DNA of 47,402 bases from Streptomyces sp. BK340 (GTDB lineage: Bacteria > Actinomycetota > Actinomycetes > Streptomycetales > Streptomycetaceae), in assembly GCF_007827595.1 (NCBI RefSeq), contig NZ_VISR01000048.1, positions 1 to 47,402 of the forward strand, given 5' to 3'. Position 1 is the stretch's first letter; the number at the start of each line of letters is the position of its first letter. Below the pieces are notes generated by a model that saw nothing but the letters and a program-made list of their open reading frames with translations, was not told the origin of the DNA and did no database searches. Shown here one piece after another: positions 37,079 to 46,335 of this stretch. The translations under genes were made by a program, and so were the position numbers.

Positions 37079-38844
37079 CGACGACGGACACGGGGCTGCT
37101 GCCGGTCGCGGACCGGGCCGGGGTGCGGCGGGCCACCGGGCGGCTGCTGCGGGCCGACCGGCGGGCGTTCGCCGTCGCGCTGGTGCTGAACGCGCTGGCG
37201 GCCGGGGCGGGGCTCGCCGGGCCGTGGCTGGTCGGGCGGATCATCGACGAGGTGCGGGCGGGACACGGGGTCGGGGCGGTGGACCGGCTGGCGCTGTGGA
37301 TCCTGCTCTGCTCGCTGGCCCAGCTGCTGCTGGCGCGCTGGGCGCGCTACGTGGGACACCGGTTCGGGGAGCGGACGCTGGCCCGGGTGCGCGAGGAGTA
37401 CGTCGACCGGGTGCTGGCGCTGCCCGCCTCGGCGGTGGAGCGGGCCGGCACCGGTGACCTGACCGCGCGCGGTACGGCCGACGTGGCGACCGTGGGCACC
37501 ACGCTGCGGGACGTCGGGCCGGAGCTGCTGGTGTGCACCGTGCAGGCGCTGTTCGTGCTCGGTGCGGTGTTCGCACTCGACCCGGTGCTGGGGCTGTTCG
37601 GTGTGCTGGGACTGACCCCGATCTGGCTGGCGCTGCGCTGGTATCTGCGCCGGGCGCGGGACGGTTACCTCGCCGAGGGCGCGGCCACCTCGGAGGTGGC
37701 CGAGATCGTGGCGGCGACGGCGACCGGGGCCCGGACGGTCGAGGCGTTCCGGCTCCGGCGGCGGCGGATCACGGCGAACCGGGACGCGCTGGAGAAGTCC
37801 CGCCTGACCCGCTTCTACACCCTCCGTCTGCGGTCGGTGTTCTTCCCCGCGGTCGAGGTGACGTACACCGTCCCGGTGGTGGGCGTGCTGCTGCTCGGCG
37901 GGTGGCTGCACCAGCGGGGTGCGGTGGGCGTCGGGGCGGTGGTGGCCGCGGCGCTGTACCTGCGGCAGTTCACGGAGCCGCTGGACCAGATCCTGATGCG
38001 GGTGGAGCAACTGCAGAGCAGCGGTGCCTCGTTCGCCCGGGTGGAGGGGCTGGCGCAGGCACCCCGGGCCGAGGCGGAGGGCGGCTGTCCGGAGCCGGCG
38101 GACGACCTGATCGACGTGCGCGGAGTGCGGTACGCGTACGAGCGGGGCGGTGAGGTGCTGCGCGGGGTGGACCTGACGGTGCGTCCCGGTGAGCGCCTCG
38201 CCGTGGTGGGTCCGTCGGGCGCCGGCAAGACCACGCTCAGCAGGCTCCTCGCCGGCATCGACTCGCCCGGGGCGGGCACGGTGACGGTGGGCGGCGTACC
38301 GATCGCGTCCCTGGAACCGGAACGCCTGCGCCGCCAGGTCGTGCTGGTCACCCAGGAGCACCACGTGTTCCTCGGCACGGTCCGCGACAACCTCCTGATC
38401 GCCGAACCCGGCGCCACGGACGACGACTTGTGGGCGGCCCTGAAGGCAGTGGGTGCGGACGACTGGGTGCGCGCCCTCCCGTCCTCCCTGGACACTCCCC
38501 TCGGCCCGAACGGCCACCCCACCGACGGCTCCCAGGCCCAGCAACTCGCCCTGGCCCGGGTCGTGCTGGCCGATCCCCACACCCTCATCCTCGACGAGGC
38601 CACGGCCCTCCTCGACCCCACCACGGCCCGGCACACCGAACGCGCCCTGGCCGCGGTCCTGGAGTCCCGCACGGTCATCGCCATCGCCCACCGCCTCCAC
38701 ACGGCCCACGACGCGGACCGCGTGGCGGTCATGGAGAACGGCCTTCTCACCGAGCTGGGCACCCACGACGAACTGGTGACCGCGAACGGTGCGTACGCGG
38801 CCCTGTGGCGAACGTGGCACGGGGACACGGTCGCCGAGGACTAG
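37075..38844 (+). CDS. ABC exporter half with functional Walker sites
   Basis: The product is a 589-residue half-exporter: six membrane helices (about 30-310) and an ATPase with Walker A GPSGAGKTT, Walker B LILDEAT and H-loop IAHRL. The signature is TDGSQ instead of LSGGQ, so this half needs the signature of its partner. It is translated from GTG 37075, overlapping the previous stop, after GAGGAGG. Together the two genes encode one heterodimeric exporter with a single consensus ATP site. No regulator adjoins the downstream end. Confidence 0.92.
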   Translation: MTTTDTGLLPVADRAGVRRATGRLLRADRRAFAVALVLNALAAGAGLAGPWLVGRIIDEVRAGHGVGAVDRLALWILLCSLAQLLLARWARYVGHRFGERTLARVREEYVDRVLALPASAVERAGTGDLTARGTADVATVGTTLRDVGPELLVCTVQALFVLGAVFALDPVLGLFGVLGLTPIWLALRWYLRRARDGYLAEGAATSEVAEIVAATATGARTVEAFRLRRRRITANRDALEKSRLTRFYTLRLRSVFFPAVEVTYTVPVVGVLLLGGWLHQRGAVGVGAVVAAALYLRQFTEPLDQILMRVEQLQSSGASFARVEGLAQAPRAEAEGGCPEPADDLIDVRGVRYAYERGGEVLRGVDLTVRPGERLAVVGPSGAGKTTLSRLLAGIDSPGAGTVTVGGVPIASLEPERLRRQVVLVTQEHHVFLGTVRDNLLIAEPGATDDDLWAALKAVGADDWVRALPSSLDTPLGPNGHPTDGSQAQQLALARVVLADPHTLILDEATALLDPTTARHTERALAAVLESRTVIAIAHRLHTAHDADRVAVMENGLLTELGTHDELVTANGAYAALWRTWHGDTVAED

Positions 38845-39166
38845 TCCGTCGGTCCAACCGGTGCAGCATCCGTCCCAGTTGCCCGGTCGGGCCGCCTTCG
38901 GGCCAACGGTCCGCATATCGAACATGAACATCCGGTCAACGAACCATTTCCAGCCAAGTTTCTGACGCGGTCCTGACAGATGCCGTGATCCCCTGCCACT
39001 CTTCCCACGGCCGACTCACAGCAACCCCACAGTTCCCCATGCTCGCGTGAGCCGGCCCTGCACCTGCACGTGGTTCCGCGTAACGCCCTGTTCTGCCCGG
39101 ACGTCCCAACCCACCGTCCGGTCTCCCCTTGGCCGCGCGACCCGCGGTCACGCAGAAGGAGTCAGT
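38845..39166. other. Intergenic region before protease 1
   Basis: This 322-bp interval follows the ABC exporter and precedes the first M4 protease. It holds the block 38946-38978 that is also found before protease 2, and AGAAGGAG at 39155-39161. I found no gene. Confidence 0.6.
38946..38978. promoter_or_regulatory. Upstream block shared with protease 2, AdpA-like
   Basis: These 33 bases align without gaps to 41302-41334 before protease 2; TTCC-x-GCCAA and GGTCCTGACA are kept. The minus strand (38947-38956) reads TGGCTGGAAA, which fits the AdpA consensus TGGCSNGWWY except at two positions. Confidence 0.55.
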
Positions 39167-41203
39167 GTGAGCAGCACCTCTCGCAGACGCACCTCCCACA
39201 CAGCGCACCGCCGCACCGCCACCGTCGCCCTCGCGGGTGTCGCCGCCCTGATCGCCGCGGCCGTCCAGTCCGGCGCCGCGAGCGCCGCCCCGGCGAAGCC
39301 GCAGGCCGGCAAGGTCAACCCCGCCCATGTGGCCGTCAAGCTCACGCCCTCGCAGCGCGCCGAGCTGATCCGGCACGCGGACTCGGAGAAGGCCGCGACG
39401 GCGCGGTCCATAGGTCTCGGGGCCAAGGAGAAGCTGGTCGTCCACGACGTCGTCAAGGACGCCGACGGGACTGTGCACACCCGCTACGAGCGGACCTACG
39501 CGGGTCTGCCGGTGCTCGGCGGCGACCTCATCGTGGACACCGCCAAGTCGGGCGCGACGAAGTCCGTCATCAAGGCCAGCAACGCCTCGCTGAAGGTCGC
39601 CGGCCTCACCCCGGCCGTGTCGAGGGCCTCGGTCGAGAAGCAGGCCGTGCAGCGGGCCAGGGTCCTCGGCGGCAGCAAGCCGGCAGCGGACAGCGTGCGC
39701 AAGGTGATCTGGGCGGGCGGCGGCAAGCCCGTTCTCGCGTACGAGACCGTCGTCGGCGGGCTCCAGGACGACGGCACCCCGAACCAGCTGCACGTCGTCA
39801 CCGACGCCGTCACCGGCAAGAAGCTCTTCGAGTACCAGGGCATCAGGACCGGCGTCGGCAACACCCAGTACAGCGGCCAGGTGACGCTGACCACGACCCA
39901 GTCGGGCTCGAACTACACGCTGACCGACGGGGCGCGCGGCGGCCACAAGACGTACAACCTCAACCACGGCACCTCGGGCACCGGCACGCTGTTCTCCCAG
40001 ACCAACGACACCTGGGGCAACGGCACCACGTCCAACGCCGCCACCGCGGGCGCCGACGCCCACTACGGCGCCGCGGTCACCTGGGACTTCTACAAGAACA
40101 CCTTCGGCCGCAGCGGCATCAAGAACAACGGTGTCGGCGCCTACTCCCGTACGCACTACGGCAACGCGTACGTGAACGCGTTCTGGGACGACAGCTGCTT
40201 CTGCATGACCTACGGCGACGGCTCCGGCAACGCCGACCCGCTGACCTCGCTGGACGTCGCGGGCCACGAGATGAGCCACGGCGTCACCTCCAACACCGCC
40301 GGCCTCAACTACAGCGGTGAGTCCGGCGGCCTCAACGAGGCCACCTCCGACATCATGGGCACCGGCGTGGAGTTCTACGCCAACAACAGCTCGGACGTCG
40401 GCGACTACCTCATCGGCGAGAAGATCGACATCAACGGCGACGGCACCCCGCTGCGCTACATGGACAAGCCCAGCAAGGACGGCGCGTCCAAGGACAGCTG
40501 GTACTCGGGGATCGGGTCCATCGACGTGCACTACTCGTCGGGCCCCGCGAACCACTTCTTCTACCTGCTGAGCGAGGGCAGCGGCACCAAGGTCATCAAC
40601 GGTGTCACCTACAACTCGCCGACCGCGGACGGCCTTCCGGTCACCGGCATCGGCCGCGACAAGGCGCTGCAGATCTGGTACCGGGCGCTGACCACCAAGT
40701 GGACCTCCACCACCAACTACGCGGGCGCCCGCACCGGCACCCTCGCGGCGGCCGGCGAGCTGTACGGCACCACCAGCGCCGAGTACAAGGCGGTGCAGGA
40801 CGCCTGGGCGGGCGTGGCGGTCGGTTCGCGCTCCGGTGGCGGCGGGGGCGGCGGCACCTCGTACGAGAACACCTCGCCGGTGTCGATCCCGGACAACGGG
40901 CCGGCGGTCACCTCGAACATCACCGTCTCCGGCAGGAGCGGAAACGCGCCGAGCAACCTCTCGGTGAGCGTGGACATCACGCACACCTGGCGCGGTGACC
41001 TGGTGATCGACCTGGTCGGTCCGTCGGGCACCTCGTACCGCCTGAAGAACTTCTCGTCCTCCGACTCGGCGGACAACGTCAACGAGACCTACACGGTCAA
41101 CGCTTCCTCCGAATCGGCCAATGGAACCTGGAAGTTGAAGGTCCAGGACCAGGCCGCACAGGACGTCGGCACGATCAACAGCTGGAAGCTGACGTTCCCG
41201 TAA
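39167..41203 (+). CDS. Secreted M4 neutral metalloprotease with P domain
   Basis: The product is a 678-residue thermolysin-family zinc protease. It has a Sec signal peptide (about 1-40), an FTP/PepSY propeptide (to about 240), and a catalytic domain with H367-E-M-S-H371 and the third ligand E391 in GLNEATSD; the 24-residue spacing equals that of thermolysin. The C-terminus (about 560-678) is a proprotein-convertase P domain after a Gly linker. It degrades extracellular protein. GTG 39167 has AGAAGGAG five bases before it. The paralogue downstream lacks the P domain. Confidence 0.95.
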   Translation: MSSTSRRRTSHTAHRRTATVALAGVAALIAAAVQSGAASAAPAKPQAGKVNPAHVAVKLTPSQRAELIRHADSEKAATARSIGLGAKEKLVVHDVVKDADGTVHTRYERTYAGLPVLGGDLIVDTAKSGATKSVIKASNASLKVAGLTPAVSRASVEKQAVQRARVLGGSKPAADSVRKVIWAGGGKPVLAYETVVGGLQDDGTPNQLHVVTDAVTGKKLFEYQGIRTGVGNTQYSGQVTLTTTQSGSNYTLTDGARGGHKTYNLNHGTSGTGTLFSQTNDTWGNGTTSNAATAGADAHYGAAVTWDFYKNTFGRSGIKNNGVGAYSRTHYGNAYVNAFWDDSCFCMTYGDGSGNADPLTSLDVAGHEMSHGVTSNTAGLNYSGESGGLNEATSDIMGTGVEFYANNSSDVGDYLIGEKIDINGDGTPLRYMDKPSKDGASKDSWYSGIGSIDVHYSSGPANHFFYLLSEGSGTKVINGVTYNSPTADGLPVTGIGRDKALQIWYRALTTKWTSTTNYAGARTGTLAAAGELYGTTSAEYKAVQDAWAGVAVGSRSGGGGGGGTSYENTSPVSIPDNGPAVTSNITVSGRSGNAPSNLSVSVDITHTWRGDLVIDLVGPSGTSYRLKNFSSSDSADNVNETYTVNASSESANGTWKLKVQDQAAQDVGTINSWKLTFP

Positions 41204-41228
41204 ACCGCACCCCACCAGCACCGGAACA

Positions 41229-41272
41229 GGGCGTCGTCCGGGGGTTCAACCCCCTCGGGCGGCGCCCGTTTT
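41229..41272 (+). terminator. Terminator after protease 1
   Basis: A GC-rich hairpin (outer arms from 41229 and to 41267, inner five G-C pairs around TTCAA) is followed by GTTTTA, a classical Rho-independent terminator shape. Confidence 0.85.
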
Positions 41273-41301
41273 ACATTCCTGAAACGTTAACCAGACAGTC
41301 G

Positions 41302-41334
41302 AATTCCGGCCAACATCACTTTGGGGTCCTGACA
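41302..41334. promoter_or_regulatory. Upstream block shared with protease 1, exact AdpA-type site
   Basis: This is the counterpart of 38946-38978. The minus strand (41303-41312) reads TGGCCGGAAT, an exact match to the AdpA consensus TGGCSNGWWY. AdpA controls extracellular proteases in streptomycetes. Confidence 0.62.
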
Positions 41335-41455
41335 TGTACGCGCCCCTGATGTCACTCTCTCTCCACCCGCCGCAGCAGCACAGCAACTTCGCAACACCAC
41401 ACACTCCGGCCAGTAACCCCACACTGCCCGGACTCCCCCACGAGAAGGAGCTTCT

Positions 41456-43120
41456 GTGAGCCCCCTCTACGCGCGTCACAAGCGCACCACTCTGGCCATC
41501 GCCACCGCTGTCGCGGCCGGAGCCCTGCTCTCCACGGGGCTGACCACCAGTGCCAGTGCCCAGACCCCGGCCGGGTCCGCCGCCGCCAAGCCCCTGGCCG
41601 CCGCCCCGGCCGCGCTGTCCGCCGCTGCCCGTACCACCCTGATCCAGAAGGCACAGGCCGGCGCGGCCGACACCGCGCAGAAGATAGGCCTCGGCGCCAA
41701 GGAGAAGCTGGTCGTCAAGGACGTCGTCAAGGACACCGACGGCACCGTCCACACCCGCTACGAGCGCACCTACGCGGGCCTGCCGGTCCTCGGCGGCGAC
41801 CTGGTCGTCCACACCGCCAAGTCGGGCAAGTCCGAGGGCGTCACCAAGGCGAACAAGTCCGCCATCAAGGTGGCCTCGCTCAAGCCGCAGATCTCCGCCG
41901 CCAAGGCCGAGAAGCAGGCGCTGGGCGCCGCGAAGACCCTCGGCTCCGCCAAGACCGCCGCGGACGGCGCCCGCAAGGTGATCTGGGCCGGCTCCGGAAA
42001 GCCCGTCCTCGCCTACGAGACGGTCGTCGGCGGTCTGCAGGACGACGGCACCCCGAACAAGCTGCACGTCATCACCGACGCCGCCACCGGCAAGAAGCTC
42101 TTCGAGTACCAGGGCATCGAGAACGCCACCGGCACCGGCAAGACCCTGTACTCGGGCACCGTCAGCCTGAACACCAACCTGTCGGGCTCGACGTACCAGC
42201 TGTACGACACCACGCGCGGTGGTCACAAGACGTACAACCTGAAGCACGGCACCAGCTCGGGCACCGGCACCCTGTTCACCGACTCGGACAACGTCTGGGG
42301 CACCGGCACCGCCTCCAGCTCCTCCACCGACCAGACCGCGGCCGCCGACGCCGCCTACGGCGCGCAGGAGACCTGGGACTTCTACAAGAACACCTTCGGC
42401 CGCAGCGGCATCAAGAACAACGGTGTCGGCGCCTACTCCCGCGTGCACTACGGCAGCTCGTACGTCAACGCCTTCTGGGACGACGACTGCTTCTGCATGA
42501 CCTACGGCGACGGCGAGAGCAACCTCGACCCGCTGACCTCGCTGGACGTGGCCGGCCACGAGATGAGCCACGGCGTCACCGCGAACACCGCGGGCCTGGA
42601 CTACTCGGGCGAGTCCGGCGGCCTGAACGAGGCCACCTCGGACATCTTCGGCACCGGCGTGGAGTTCTACGCGAACAACGCCTCGGACCCCGGTGACTAC
42701 CTCATCGGCGAGAAGATCGACATCAACGGCGACGGCACTCCGCTGCGCTACATGGACAAGCCCAGCAAGGACGGCGGCTCGGCGGACTCCTGGTCCTCCT
42801 CGGTCGGCAACCTGGACGTCCACTACTCGTCCGGCGTCGCGAACCACTTCTTCTACCTGCTGTCCGAGGGCAGCGGAGCGAAGACGATCAACGGCGTGAG
42901 CTACAACTCGCCGACGTCCAACGGCTCCACGGTCACCGGCATCGGCCGCGCCAAGGCGCTGCAGATCTGGTACAAGGCGCTGACGACGTACTTCACGTCG
43001 ACGACCAACTACAAGGCGGCCCGCACCGGCACGCTGAGCGCGGCGGCGGCCCTGTACGGCTCCACCAGCACCGAGTACAAGGCGGTGGCCGCGGCCTGGT
43101 CGGCGGTCAACGTCAGCTAG
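41456..43120 (+). CDS. Secreted M4 neutral metalloprotease
   Basis: The product is a 554-residue thermolysin-type protease with signal peptide (about 1-35), FTP/PepSY propeptide, H368-E-M-S-H372 and E392. It ends after the catalytic domain, with no P domain. The protein is close to its upstream paralogue, and one 71-bp DNA stretch is identical (42371-42441 with 40079-40149), suggesting recent duplication or gene conversion. GTG 41456 follows AAGGAG by five bases. It should be secreted and self-processed. A terminator follows. Confidence 0.95.
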   Translation: MSPLYARHKRTTLAIATAVAAGALLSTGLTTSASAQTPAGSAAAKPLAAAPAALSAAARTTLIQKAQAGAADTAQKIGLGAKEKLVVKDVVKDTDGTVHTRYERTYAGLPVLGGDLVVHTAKSGKSEGVTKANKSAIKVASLKPQISAAKAEKQALGAAKTLGSAKTAADGARKVIWAGSGKPVLAYETVVGGLQDDGTPNKLHVITDAATGKKLFEYQGIENATGTGKTLYSGTVSLNTNLSGSTYQLYDTTRGGHKTYNLKHGTSSGTGTLFTDSDNVWGTGTASSSSTDQTAAADAAYGAQETWDFYKNTFGRSGIKNNGVGAYSRVHYGSSYVNAFWDDDCFCMTYGDGESNLDPLTSLDVAGHEMSHGVTANTAGLDYSGESGGLNEATSDIFGTGVEFYANNASDPGDYLIGEKIDINGDGTPLRYMDKPSKDGGSADSWSSSVGNLDVHYSSGVANHFFYLLSEGSGAKTINGVSYNSPTSNGSTVTGIGRAKALQIWYKALTTYFTSTTNYKAARTGTLSAAAALYGSTSTEYKAVAAAWSAVNVS

Positions 43121-43137
43121 TCGCACACCACTTGAGA

Positions 43138-43179
43138 TAGGGCGGTACCCGGGCGGAAGACGTCCCGGGTACCGCCCTA
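43138..43179 (+). terminator. Terminator after protease 2
   Basis: Arms 43138-43153 and 43164-43179 form a perfect 16-bp inverted repeat with a 10-base loop. Confidence 0.9.
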
Positions 43180-43191
43180 CCCTTGTGACCC

Positions 43192-43713
43192 ATGTCCTCG
43201 GCGCCCTTCACCTACGAGCCGGTCGGCGCGACCCGCGACGACCTGACCAGCTGCCCGCCCGGCTTCCACCCGCTGTTCGAACGCACCCGGATCGGCGAGG
43301 GCCCTGAGGTCTTCCGCCGGGCCGCGGAGGCGGTCCTGACCTGGCAGATGCACCGCTCGCTCGGCGTGGGCATCGACGCCACCGCCGACCGCGCGGCCCC
43401 CGACGTCGAGGTCACGGTCACCCTGGCCGGCCTCATCAAGGCCCCCTGCCGCATCGTCTGGACCGTCGACGAGCCCCGCCGGGCCGGCTGGGCCTACGGC
43501 ACCCTGGAAGGCCACCCCGAGTGCGGCGAGGAGGCCTTCGTGGTCGACCGCACCGGCGACGGCACCGTCTGGCTGACGGTGGCCGCCTTCAGCCGCGCCC
43601 AGAAGTGGTACGCCCGCGCGGGCGGGGCCGCGACGCGCGGGCTGCAGCACGCCTACGCCCGCAGGTGCGGCAAGGTGCTGAGGGAACTGGCCACCCGGGG
43701 CCTGGAGGACTGA
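43192..43713 (+). CDS. DUF1990-like protein
   Basis: The product is a 173-residue soluble protein resembling the DUF1990/SRPBCC-like family: FTYEPVGATRDD at the N-terminus, then alternating strands, EAFVVDR and WLTVAAFSRAQKWYARAGG, and a C-terminal helix. There is no signal peptide. No known reaction is assigned. ATG 43192 is only 12 bases after the preceding terminator and has no ribosome binding site, so it may be translated from a leaderless message. TACCCT at 43178-43183 is a possible -10 overlapping the hairpin. It is convergent with glgP, three bases away. Confidence 0.8.
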   Translation: MSSAPFTYEPVGATRDDLTSCPPGFHPLFERTRIGEGPEVFRRAAEAVLTWQMHRSLGVGIDATADRAAPDVEVTVTLAGLIKAPCRIVWTVDEPRRAGWAYGTLEGHPECGEEAFVVDRTGDGTVWLTVAAFSRAQKWYARAGGAATRGLQHAYARRCGKVLRELATRGLED

Positions 43714-43716
43714 CGC

Positions 43717-46335
43717 TCACCGCATCAGCAGCCCCGCCCCCTCCACCGCCTCCTCCGACGGCACGGACACCAGACCCAGTTCCGCGCCGGAGGCGAGCAG
43801 GCGGTGGGCCGGCAGGATGCGGATCGTGTAGCCGTAGGGGCCGGTGCGGTCCAGGGAGAGCGGGCCCTCGTAGACGCGACGGCCCTCCAGGTCCGGGGCG
43901 CCGGTCGCCTTCAGCGGCACCACCGTGGCGTCCGTGATGCGGTCCTGCGCGTCGACCCGGCCGGAGACCGCCTGCACCTCCACGTCGTCCGGCCCGAGGT
44001 CACCGAGCCCCACCCGCACCCGCAGCCCCACGGTCGAGCCCAGTTCCGCGGTGGCCGTCGTGGCCGTCGTCTCCACGTGGTCGACGCTCACCCGGTGCCA
44101 GGCGGCCCGCACCCTCGCCTTCCAGGCGGCCAGTTCACGCGCCGTGTCCTCGTTCAACGCGCGGTGGGACTGGGCGGCCGGCGTGTACAGGCGGTCGACG
44201 TACTCGCGGACCATCCGGCCCGCCAGCACCTTCGGGCCCAGCAGGGTGAGGGTCTGGCGCACCATGTCGATCCAGCGGTCGGGCAGCCCGCCCCGGCCGC
44301 GCTCGTAGAAGCGCGGGGTGACCCGCTGTTCGAGCAGGTCGTACAGGGCCGCGGCCTCGATGTCGTCACGGCGGTCCGGGTCGGTGCCCACGCCGTCGGC
44401 GGTCGGCACGGCCCAGCCGAAGTCCGGCTGGAACCACTCGTCCCACCAGCCGTCCAGCACCGAGAGGTTGAGGCAGCCGTTGAGCGCGGCCTTCATCCCG
44501 GAGGTGCCACAGGCCTCCAGCGGGCGCAGCGGGTTGTTCAGCCAGACGTCGCAGCCGGGGTAGAGCTTCTGGGCCATCGCCATGCCGTAGTCGGGCAGGA
44601 AGACGATCCGGTGCCGCACGCGCGGGTCGTCGGCGAACCGCACCAGCTCCTGCACCAGCCGCTTGCCGCCGTCGTCCGCCGGGTGCGCCTTGCCCGCGAC
44701 GACGATCTGGACCGGCCGCTCCGGGTGCAGCAGCAGCTCCATCAGCCGGTCCCGGTCGCGCAGCATCAGCGTGAGCCGCTTGTACGACGGCACGCGCCGC
44801 GCGAACCCGATCGTCAGCACCCCGGGATCGAGCACACCGTCGATCCAGCCCAGCTCCGCGTCCCCGGCGCCGCGCTGGCGCCACGAGGCGCGCAGCCGCT
44901 CCCGTACCTCCACCACCAGCTGTTCGCGCAGGGTACGGCGCAGCTCCCAGATCTCCTGGTCCGCGATGTCCGCGACCGAGTCCCAGCGCTCGGAGCCGCC
45001 GACGCTCAGCGCGTCCTCGGCCCGCTGGGCGCCGATCTCCCGGGCGCCCAGCCGGAGCACCTCGGGGGCGACCCAGGTCGGGGCGTGCACCCCGTTGGTC
45101 ACGGAGGTGATCGGCACCTCCTCGGGGTCGAATCCCGGCCACAGTCCCGCGAACATCTCCCGGCTGACCTGCCCGTGCAGCAGCGAGACCCCGTTCGCCC
45201 GCTGGGCCAGCCGGAGCCCCATCACGGCCATGTTGAACAGGTTCGGCTCGCCGCCCGGGTAGGTCTCCATGCCGAGCGCGAGGATCCGCTGGACGTCGAT
45301 GCGCGGGAGTTCGCCGTCCGCCCCGAAGTGCCGGGCGACCAGCTCCCGGTCGAACCGGTCGATCCCGGCCGGGACGGGGGTGTGCGTGGTGAAGACGGTG
45401 CCGCCGCGCACGGCCTCCAGCGCCGAGTCGAAGTCGAGTCCCCGGTCGCCCAGTTCGGCGATCCGCTCCAGCCCCAGGAAGCCGGCGTGTCCCTCGTTGG
45501 TGTGGAACACCTCGGGCTCCGGGTGCCCGGTGAGCCGGCAGTACGTCCGCACGGCCCGGACACCCCCTATCCCCAGCAGCATCTCCTGCAGCAGCCGGTG
45601 CTCGCTGCCGCCGCCGTACAGCCGGTCGGTCACCCCGCGTTCGCCGGGGTCGTTCTCCTCCACGTCCGAGTCGAGCATCAGCAGCGGCACCCGGCCCACC
45701 TGGGCCAGCCAGATCCGGGCGTGCAGCGCCCGGCCGCCGGGCAGCGCGAGGGAGACCCGGGCGGGGCTCCCGTCGGCCTCCTTCAGCAGGCTGACGGGCA
45801 GCTCATGGGGGTCGAGCACCGGGTAGTGCTCCTGCTGCCAGCCGTCCCGGGACAGGGTCTGGCGGAAGTACCCGTGCCGGTAGAGCAGGCCGACACCGAT
45901 CAGCGGGACCCCGAGGTCGCTGGCCGCCTTGAGATGGTCGCCGGCGAGGATGCCGAGGCCGCCGGAGTACTGGGGCAGCGCGGCCGTGATGCCGAACTCG
46001 GGCGAGAAGTAGGCGACGGCGACGGGCAGTCCGTCGTCCTGCTGCTGGTACCAGCGGTCGCCGGTCACATAGTCGTTGAGGTCGTCGACGGCCGCGCGCA
46101 GCCGGCGCAGGAACCGCCGGTCCCCGGCCAGCTCGGTGAGCCGGGCCGGGCGCACCCCGCCCAGCAGCCGCACCGGGTCGCCCCCGGCGGCGGCCCAGCG
46201 TTCGGGGTCGACGGACTGGAACAGGTCGCGCGTTTCCACATGCCAGGACCAGCGCAGATTGCGCGCCAGGTCGCTCAGCGGCCGGAGGGGTTCGGGGAGA
46301 ACGGGACGGACGGTGAACCGACGGATCGCCTTCAC
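43717..46335 (-). CDS. glgP: Alpha-glucan (maltodextrin/glycogen) phosphorylase
   Basis: The product is an 872-residue GT35 phosphorylase of the short actinobacterial type. It has an N-terminal DUF3417-like domain (about 1-110), a phosphorylase core with FSPEFGI, VFHTNEGHAGF and TSVTNGVH, and the PLP-binding K615 in SGMKAALNG. A C-terminal beta domain completes it. It releases glucose-1-phosphate from the non-reducing ends of alpha-1,4-glucans. GTG 46335 is chosen, with GAGGTGG a few bases upstream. It is divergent from glgE, sharing a 338-bp promoter region, so degradation and GlgE-type synthesis may be coordinated. Confidence 0.94.
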   Translation of the reverse strand: MKAIRRFTVRPVLPEPLRPLSDLARNLRWSWHVETRDLFQSVDPERWAAAGGDPVRLLGGVRPARLTELAGDRRFLRRLRAAVDDLNDYVTGDRWYQQQDDGLPVAVAYFSPEFGITAALPQYSGGLGILAGDHLKAASDLGVPLIGVGLLYRHGYFRQTLSRDGWQQEHYPVLDPHELPVSLLKEADGSPARVSLALPGGRALHARIWLAQVGRVPLLMLDSDVEENDPGERGVTDRLYGGGSEHRLLQEMLLGIGGVRAVRTYCRLTGHPEPEVFHTNEGHAGFLGLERIAELGDRGLDFDSALEAVRGGTVFTTHTPVPAGIDRFDRELVARHFGADGELPRIDVQRILALGMETYPGGEPNLFNMAVMGLRLAQRANGVSLLHGQVSREMFAGLWPGFDPEEVPITSVTNGVHAPTWVAPEVLRLGAREIGAQRAEDALSVGGSERWDSVADIADQEIWELRRTLREQLVVEVRERLRASWRQRGAGDAELGWIDGVLDPGVLTIGFARRVPSYKRLTLMLRDRDRLMELLLHPERPVQIVVAGKAHPADDGGKRLVQELVRFADDPRVRHRIVFLPDYGMAMAQKLYPGCDVWLNNPLRPLEACGTSGMKAALNGCLNLSVLDGWWDEWFQPDFGWAVPTADGVGTDPDRRDDIEAAALYDLLEQRVTPRFYERGRGGLPDRWIDMVRQTLTLLGPKVLAGRMVREYVDRLYTPAAQSHRALNEDTARELAAWKARVRAAWHRVSVDHVETTATTATAELGSTVGLRVRVGLGDLGPDDVEVQAVSGRVDAQDRITDATVVPLKATGAPDLEGRRVYEGPLSLDRTGPYGYTIRILPAHRLLASGAELGLVSVPSEEAVEGAGLLMR

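Noticed and set aside
38845..38945. Possible small gene before the first protease
   Set aside because: No frame has a start with a ribosome binding site or typical codon use.
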